This document shows, one piece after another, positions 60,414 through 64,000 of a DNA stretch of 64,000 bases. Origin of the DNA: Mannheimia glucosida (GTDB taxonomy: Bacteria > Pseudomonadota > Gammaproteobacteria > Enterobacterales > Pasteurellaceae); NCBI RefSeq assembly GCF_046267875.1, contig NZ_CP176502.1, positions 1,178,001-1,242,000 of the forward strand, in the 5' to 3' direction. Both the position numbers and the translations under genes were made by a program. Under the pieces are notes generated by a model. The model was not told the origin of the DNA and did not search any database. It was given only the letters and a program-made list of their open reading frames with translations. The stretch's first letter is position 1. Every line of letters begins with the position of its first letter.

Positions 60414-62003
60414 TTAATGACGGAAATGTCTCATTCCGGTTAGTACCATTGCCATACCGTGTTCGTTGGCGGCATCAATCACTTCTTGATCACGCATTGA
60501 ACCACCTGGGTGAATCACACAAGTAATCCCTACTTTTGCAGCAGCGTCAATACCGTCACGGAATGGGAAGAATGCATCGGAAGCCATTACACAACCGGCA
60601 ACTTCCAAGCCTTCATCTTCGGCTTTAATACCTGCAATTTTGGCGGAATAAACACGGCTCATTTGTCCTGCACCGATACCGATAGTTTGCCCATCTTTCG
60701 CATATACAATCGCATTCGATTTCACATATTTTGCTACTTTCCAGCAGAATAATAAGTCTTTCAGTTCAGTTTCGGTTGGTTTACGCTCTGAAACCACTTG
60801 TAAATCCTCAATAGAAACAGAACCTTGATCAGCATCTTGCACTAATAATCCGCCGTTTACCCGTTTGAAATCTAAGCGTTTCACTGCTTCTGAGAACTCG
60901 CCACATTCAAGCACACGCACGTTTTTCTTAGTGGCTAACACTTCTTTGGCAGAAGCAGAAACGGTTGGTGCAATAATCACTTCAACAAATTGACGGTCTG
61001 CGATGGTTTGAGCAGTTTCGCCGTCTAATTCACGGTTAAAGGCAATAATGCCACCGAAAGCAGAAGTTGGATCGGTTTGGTAAGCACGGTTGTAGGCATC
61101 TAAAATATTTTTACCCAAAGCAACACCACAAGGGTTGGCGTGTTTTACAATCACACAAGCAGGCTCGCTAAATTCTTTCACGCATTCAAGAGCCGCATCG
61201 GTATCTGCAATATTATTATATGAAAGCGCTTTGCCTTGTAATTGTTTGGCGGTGGAAACAGAGGCTTCTTTTAATTCGTTCTCCACATAGAATGCAGCGT
61301 TTTGATGCGAATTTTCGCCATAACGCATTGTTTGTTTCCGCACAAAATTGAGGTTTAAGGTGCGAGGGAATTGCCCACTTGGTTGGGTTAAATCTTCTTC
61401 CTCAGCCCCTTGATAAGGCGGCACTTTTTGCCCGAAATAGTTGGCAATCATTGAATCGTATTGTGCGGTATGCTCAAACGCTTTAATAGCAAGATTAAAA
61501 CGGGTCTCTAGAGTTAAACTGTTTTGATGTTGATCCATTTCGGCAAGAATAGCATCAAAATCATTGTTATTGACCACAATCGCCACATCTTTATGATTTT
61601 TCGCTGCAGAACGCACCATTGTCGGACCACCGATATCAATATTTTCCACCGCATCTTCAAGGCTACAATTTGGATTGGCAACGGTTTGAGCAAAAGGGTA
61701 GAGGTTTACTACCACCATATCAATTCGTTCAATGCCGTGTTGGTTCATCACTTCATCATCAGTACCACGGCGACCTAGAATTCCGCCGTGCACTTTCGGA
61801 TGCAGGGTTTTTACACGCCCGTCCATCATTTCAGGAAAGCCGGTGTAATCTGATACTTCTGTTACTGGCAAACCGGCTTCAGCCAGTAATTTTGCGGTTC
61901 CGCCCGTAGAAAGTAATTTTACCCCACGAGCCGATAGCCCACGAGCAAATTCGACAATGCCTTTTTTATCAGACACACTTAATAACGCCTGTTGAATCGC
62001 CAT
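60414..62003 (-). CDS. purH: Bifunctional AICAR formyltransferase/IMP cyclohydrolase
   Basis: A 529-residue enzyme, same length as E. coli PurH, for the last two steps of IMP synthesis. The N-terminal IMP cyclohydrolase half has LLSVSDKKGIVEFARGL, LLSTGGTAKLLAEAG and GRVKTLHPKVHGGIL. The AICAR transformylase half has RYGENSHQNAAFY, with KHANPCGVA holding the catalytic Lys-His. The ATG at 62003 (MAIQQALLSV) is chosen by homology. A PurR operator lies 54 bases upstream. Confidence 0.98.
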   Translation of the reverse strand: MAIQQALLSVSDKKGIVEFARGLSARGVKLLSTGGTAKLLAEAGLPVTEVSDYTGFPEMMDGRVKTLHPKVHGGILGRRGTDDEVMNQHGIERIDMVVVNLYPFAQTVANPNCSLEDAVENIDIGGPTMVRSAAKNHKDVAIVVNNNDFDAILAEMDQHQNSLTLETRFNLAIKAFEHTAQYDSMIANYFGQKVPPYQGAEEEDLTQPSGQFPRTLNLNFVRKQTMRYGENSHQNAAFYVENELKEASVSTAKQLQGKALSYNNIADTDAALECVKEFSEPACVIVKHANPCGVALGKNILDAYNRAYQTDPTSAFGGIIAFNRELDGETAQTIADRQFVEVIIAPTVSASAKEVLATKKNVRVLECGEFSEAVKRLDFKRVNGGLLVQDADQGSVSIEDLQVVSERKPTETELKDLLFCWKVAKYVKSNAIVYAKDGQTIGIGAGQMSRVYSAKIAGIKAEDEGLEVAGCVMASDAFFPFRDGIDAAAKVGITCVIHPGGSMRDQEVIDAANEHGMAMVLTGMRHFRH

Positions 62004-62056
62004 TTTTAAATTCCTTAAAATGAGTGTTAACGTGAAAATAAACGGCAAAGATTATA

Positions 62057-62072
62057 ACGCAAACGTTTGCTT
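62057..62072 (-). promoter_or_regulatory. PurR operator upstream of purH
   Basis: ACGCAAACGTTTGCTT matches the PurR consensus at 15 of 16 bases and lies 54 bases upstream of the purH start. Confidence 0.92.
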
Positions 62073-62082
62073 TTTTCATCTA

Positions 62083-62126
62083 CAAGTGGTCGATTTTGCA
62101 AATTTTTCTGCAAAATCGACCGCTTG
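62083..62126. repeat. Long uptake-signal hairpin between purH and the GNAT gene
   Basis: The 18-base arms at 62083-62100 and 62109-62126 (CAAGTGGTCGATTTTGCA and its partner ending CGACCGCTTG) pair with a single mismatch around eight bases. Only the right arm has the intact core; the left has GTGG for GCGG. There is no T-run. Confidence 0.85.
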
Positions 62127-62174
62127 CACTCGTGATTAAAGCGGGTAGAATAGAGGAAAAAAATCGGAGGAACT

Positions 62175-62528
62175 ATGATTAACCACAATTTAGCAGATTT
62201 CGTATTTGAGTATTTTACCGAAAACAACCTAAAAGCAGGCACATTACGTTATCGCTATATAAAAGAGAACGTGATTGATGCTTACAGTACCCGAGTAGAT
62301 GATGCCTTTCAAGGTAAAGGTATTGCAGGAGAGCTTTACAATGCTTTAATTGCGTTTGCGCAAGAAAAAGGGCTGAAAATCAAGCCAAGTTGTAGTTATA
62401 TTGAGGTAAAAATGCAACGAAGTCATCGAGATTTAATTGTTTATAGAGGAGCAAGCGGTCGTAAAATGTTAAAAATTTACGACCGCTTGCGTTATTCAAT
62501 TCTCAAAAATCCGTCACACAAAATATAA
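62175..62528 (+). CDS. GNAT-fold N-acetyltransferase (YjdJ-like) with a repeat-encoded C-terminal tail
   Basis: A 117-residue small acetyltransferase-fold protein. The acetyl-CoA loop is seen as DAFQGKGIAGELYNALIAFAQEKGLKIKPSCSYIEVKM, matching the ~90-residue YjdJ/COG2388 group of unknown substrate. The last ~28 residues (from about YRGASGRKML) go beyond the usual family end. They are encoded by an inverted uptake-signal pair at 62451-62490. The tail probably arose when the stop before a terminator-like repeat was lost. CGGAGGAACT gives a strong ribosome-binding site. It converges on dacB with three bases between. Confidence 0.83.
   Translation: MINHNLADFVFEYFTENNLKAGTLRYRYIKENVIDAYSTRVDDAFQGKGIAGELYNALIAFAQEKGLKIKPSCSYIEVKMQRSHRDLIVYRGASGRKMLKIYDRLRYSILKNPSHKI
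62451..62490. repeat. Inverted uptake-signal pair inside the GNAT coding region
   Basis: GCAAGCGGTCGTAAA (62451-62465) is perfectly complementary to TTTACGACCGCTTGC (62476-62490) with a ten-base loop. It is translated as GASGRKMLKIYDRLR-like sequence in the GNAT frame. Confidence 0.93.
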
Positions 62529-62531
62529 GCC

Positions 62532-63977
62532 CTATTCATTAAACAATGCCATATAAAACTTATTTTCAAACGTATTAAGCGGAGCTCGCTTAGTTTTGCT
62601 TTCTAGCTCGCCAGTGGAATAGCCGTTAATAAATTGCACAAAAGCAATGCGTTCGCCACGGGCGTTTTTCATAAAGCCGGCAAGGTTGTAAACCCCTTTC
62701 AGCGAGCCGGTTTTAGCAATCAGGTTTTTAGCAAGCGGTTCGGTTGAAATTGAGCCTCTGCCGGAAATAGTACCGTCCACGCCTGCAATCGGGAAGGTTT
62801 CAAACAGTTTTAAGCTTTCTTCGTGTTGGGCGATATATTCAAGGCTTTCCAGCATTGTTCGGCTACTCACTTGATTATGGCGGGAAAGCCCTGAGCCGTC
62901 AGCCACCACGCTGTTTTTAAAATCAATGTTGGCTTTGGTTTTTAATAACTGGCGAATCACATAACTACCTAATTGGAACGAGGCAGGGCGGTTATGTTGC
63001 TTGTTGGCAACGGCCCTAAACAGGGCATCGGCAATTTGGTTATCCGATTTTTTCATCATTTTCTTCAGCAACACCGGCAACGGCTCAGAATAATGCTCGG
63101 CAAGTAGCGTGCCGTTTTGGGCGGTTAATGGCTCTTTTACTTGCCCGTTAAACGCAATTTTCAGGCTTTTTAAATGAGCTTTAATGATATTTGCCCCGTA
63201 ATTGGTTGGATCTTGCACTGAAAAACTTAAGCCGAACGGCTGAGACTGGCGAGCCATACAGCCTTTGATTTGGTAGCGGTTGTTATCGTGAACCACTACA
63301 TCAAGCTGGCAAAATGGGACTTCTTTCGGCTCGACAATATAAGCAGAGCTAAACACCTGCACTGGGTAGGCAGCCGGCACATTCACTTTAGCAAATTCGC
63401 CAATGGGCTGGTCTGCATTTAAAGTGACATAAAAACAGTTGTGATCTACATTAATTGCCGCCGGTGGAGCGTTAAAGCACATCGTCAAGTCGTTCCAAAT
63501 CCAACCGGAGGCTTTGTCGTGGCTGGCAAAAACCGACGTGTCTAAAATTAAATCCCCTTCAATTTTGGTAATGCCCTGTTGCTTTAATTTGCTAATTAAT
63601 TGATAAATTTGACCGCTTGTAAGCTCAGGGTCGCCACTAAAACGGGCAATTAAATTGCCTTTTAACACCCCGTTTTCTACTTTTCCGTTGCTTAAAAGGG
63701 CAGTTTGAAACCGGAAATCATCGGTTAAGGTTAATTTGGCTGCTAATGCCGTAAAGACTTTTTGGGTGCTGGCAGGTAGCATAAAAATATCACTTTGATA
63801 TTGAGTGATGATTTGGTTAGTGTCTAAATTTTTAGCAATAAAGCTAACAGAAGTGCCGGCAGGCAAGGTATTTAATAATTCTTCGGTATTAATTTCAGCC
63901 TGGGTAATGCTTGGTATCAGAAGTGTAGATAAGATAAATTTATTTAAAAAAGCACGAGTGAAATTTTTAAAAATCAT
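62532..63977 (-). CDS. dacB: D-alanyl-D-alanine carboxypeptidase/endopeptidase (PBP4)
   Basis: A 481-residue periplasmic class C penicillin-binding protein (E. coli 477) that trims and cleaves peptidoglycan cross-links. Residues 1-27 form a signal peptide ending ITQA. The three active-site motifs are in order: SxxK as STQK at 70-73, SxN as SDN near 306, and KTG in IAKTGSLKG near 420. NYGANIIKAHLKSL and VADGSGLSRHNQVS are family blocks. The start is 24 bases from the window edge, so its promoter is outside. Confidence 0.96.
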   Translation of the reverse strand: MIFKNFTRAFLNKFILSTLLIPSITQAEINTEELLNTLPAGTSVSFIAKNLDTNQIITQYQSDIFMLPASTQKVFTALAAKLTLTDDFRFQTALLSNGKVENGVLKGNLIARFSGDPELTSGQIYQLISKLKQQGITKIEGDLILDTSVFASHDKASGWIWNDLTMCFNAPPAAINVDHNCFYVTLNADQPIGEFAKVNVPAAYPVQVFSSAYIVEPKEVPFCQLDVVVHDNNRYQIKGCMARQSQPFGLSFSVQDPTNYGANIIKAHLKSLKIAFNGQVKEPLTAQNGTLLAEHYSEPLPVLLKKMMKKSDNQIADALFRAVANKQHNRPASFQLGSYVIRQLLKTKANIDFKNSVVADGSGLSRHNQVSSRTMLESLEYIAQHEESLKLFETFPIAGVDGTISGRGSISTEPLAKNLIAKTGSLKGVYNLAGFMKNARGERIAFVQFINGYSTGELESKTKRAPLNTFENKFYMALFNE

Positions 63978-64000
63978 AATAAAAGGGGAGTTGAAATTTT

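Noticed and set aside
1..64000. CRISPR arrays, tRNA or rRNA genes, insertion sequences, prophage
   Set aside because: No regularly spaced direct repeats, cloverleaf sequences, transposase motifs or phage genes were seen on either strand.

Overview
The window is a stretch of chromosome from a Pasteurellaceae gammaproteobacterium of the Actinobacillus/Mannheimia type. The basis is gene content and order (divergent lexA/plsB, yccA-tusE, infC-rpmI-rplT, yajC-secD-secF, galT-galK-galM), low-to-moderate G+C, and the very frequent 9-mer ACAAGCGGT and its complement. That 9-mer is the DNA-uptake signal core of the A. pleuropneumoniae/M. haemolytica branch of the family. No tRNA, rRNA, insertion sequence, prophage or CRISPR array is visible. 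No gene-free stretch exceeds 300 bases.

Layout: 1-6.7 kb holds the 5' end of metK, a patatin lipase, a TfoX N-domain protein, an RNase T2, SprT, NADH dehydrogenase II, an orphan AfuA/FbpA-type binding protein and the AzlCD exporter. 6.7-15.4 kb holds a PurR-boxed purine permease, the SecDF-YajC operon, YtfJ and a CRP-controlled gal operon. 15.6-22.7 kb holds membrane proteins of unknown function, prfB with its programmed +1 frameshift, selenoprotein selD, nudJ and ubiH. 22.8-31.1 kb holds uraA, a class-1-type dihydroorotate dehydrogenase, eno, rlmC-nagZ, a TerC-family protein and mutH. 31.2-35.1 kb holds lexA/plsB and satP. 35.3-37.7 kb holds an RclR/RclC-like stress locus. 37.8-46.8 kb holds purT, ptsG, ilvD, tusE, yccA, pgsA and uvrC. 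46.9-53.5 kb holds the ribosomal/IF3 genes, recQ, cyaY, a glycosyltransferase, tsaD and bamD. 53.7-64 kb holds rluD, an entericidin-like lipoprotein, a short HPF, lpxL, dapA, sdaC-sdaA, purH, a GNAT protein and dacB.

Regulation can be read directly from the DNA. Four near-consensus PurR operators precede the NCS2 permease, uraA, purT and purH. Two perfect TGTGA-N6-TCACA CRP sites lie at the class II distance from good -10 boxes of galT and ptsG. Two LexA boxes precede lexA. Recoding occurs three ways: an AUU start (infC), a +1 frameshift (prfB) and a UGA-selenocysteine with a clear SECIS-like hairpin (selD).

The most system-like locus is 35.3-37.7 kb: an AraC/cupin regulator with cysteines placed like those of the hypochlorite sensor RclR, divergent from an AhpD-like CxxC protein, a periplasmic rhodanese and an RclC-like DUF417 membrane protein. 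Structural oddities are four perfect triloop hairpins between galK and galM, a perfect 20-bp-stem hairpin after ilvD, a 36-bp perfect palindrome after the entericidin gene, a consensus promoter running straight into a terminator upstream of uraA, and an inverted uptake-signal pair translated as the C-terminus of a GNAT protein.
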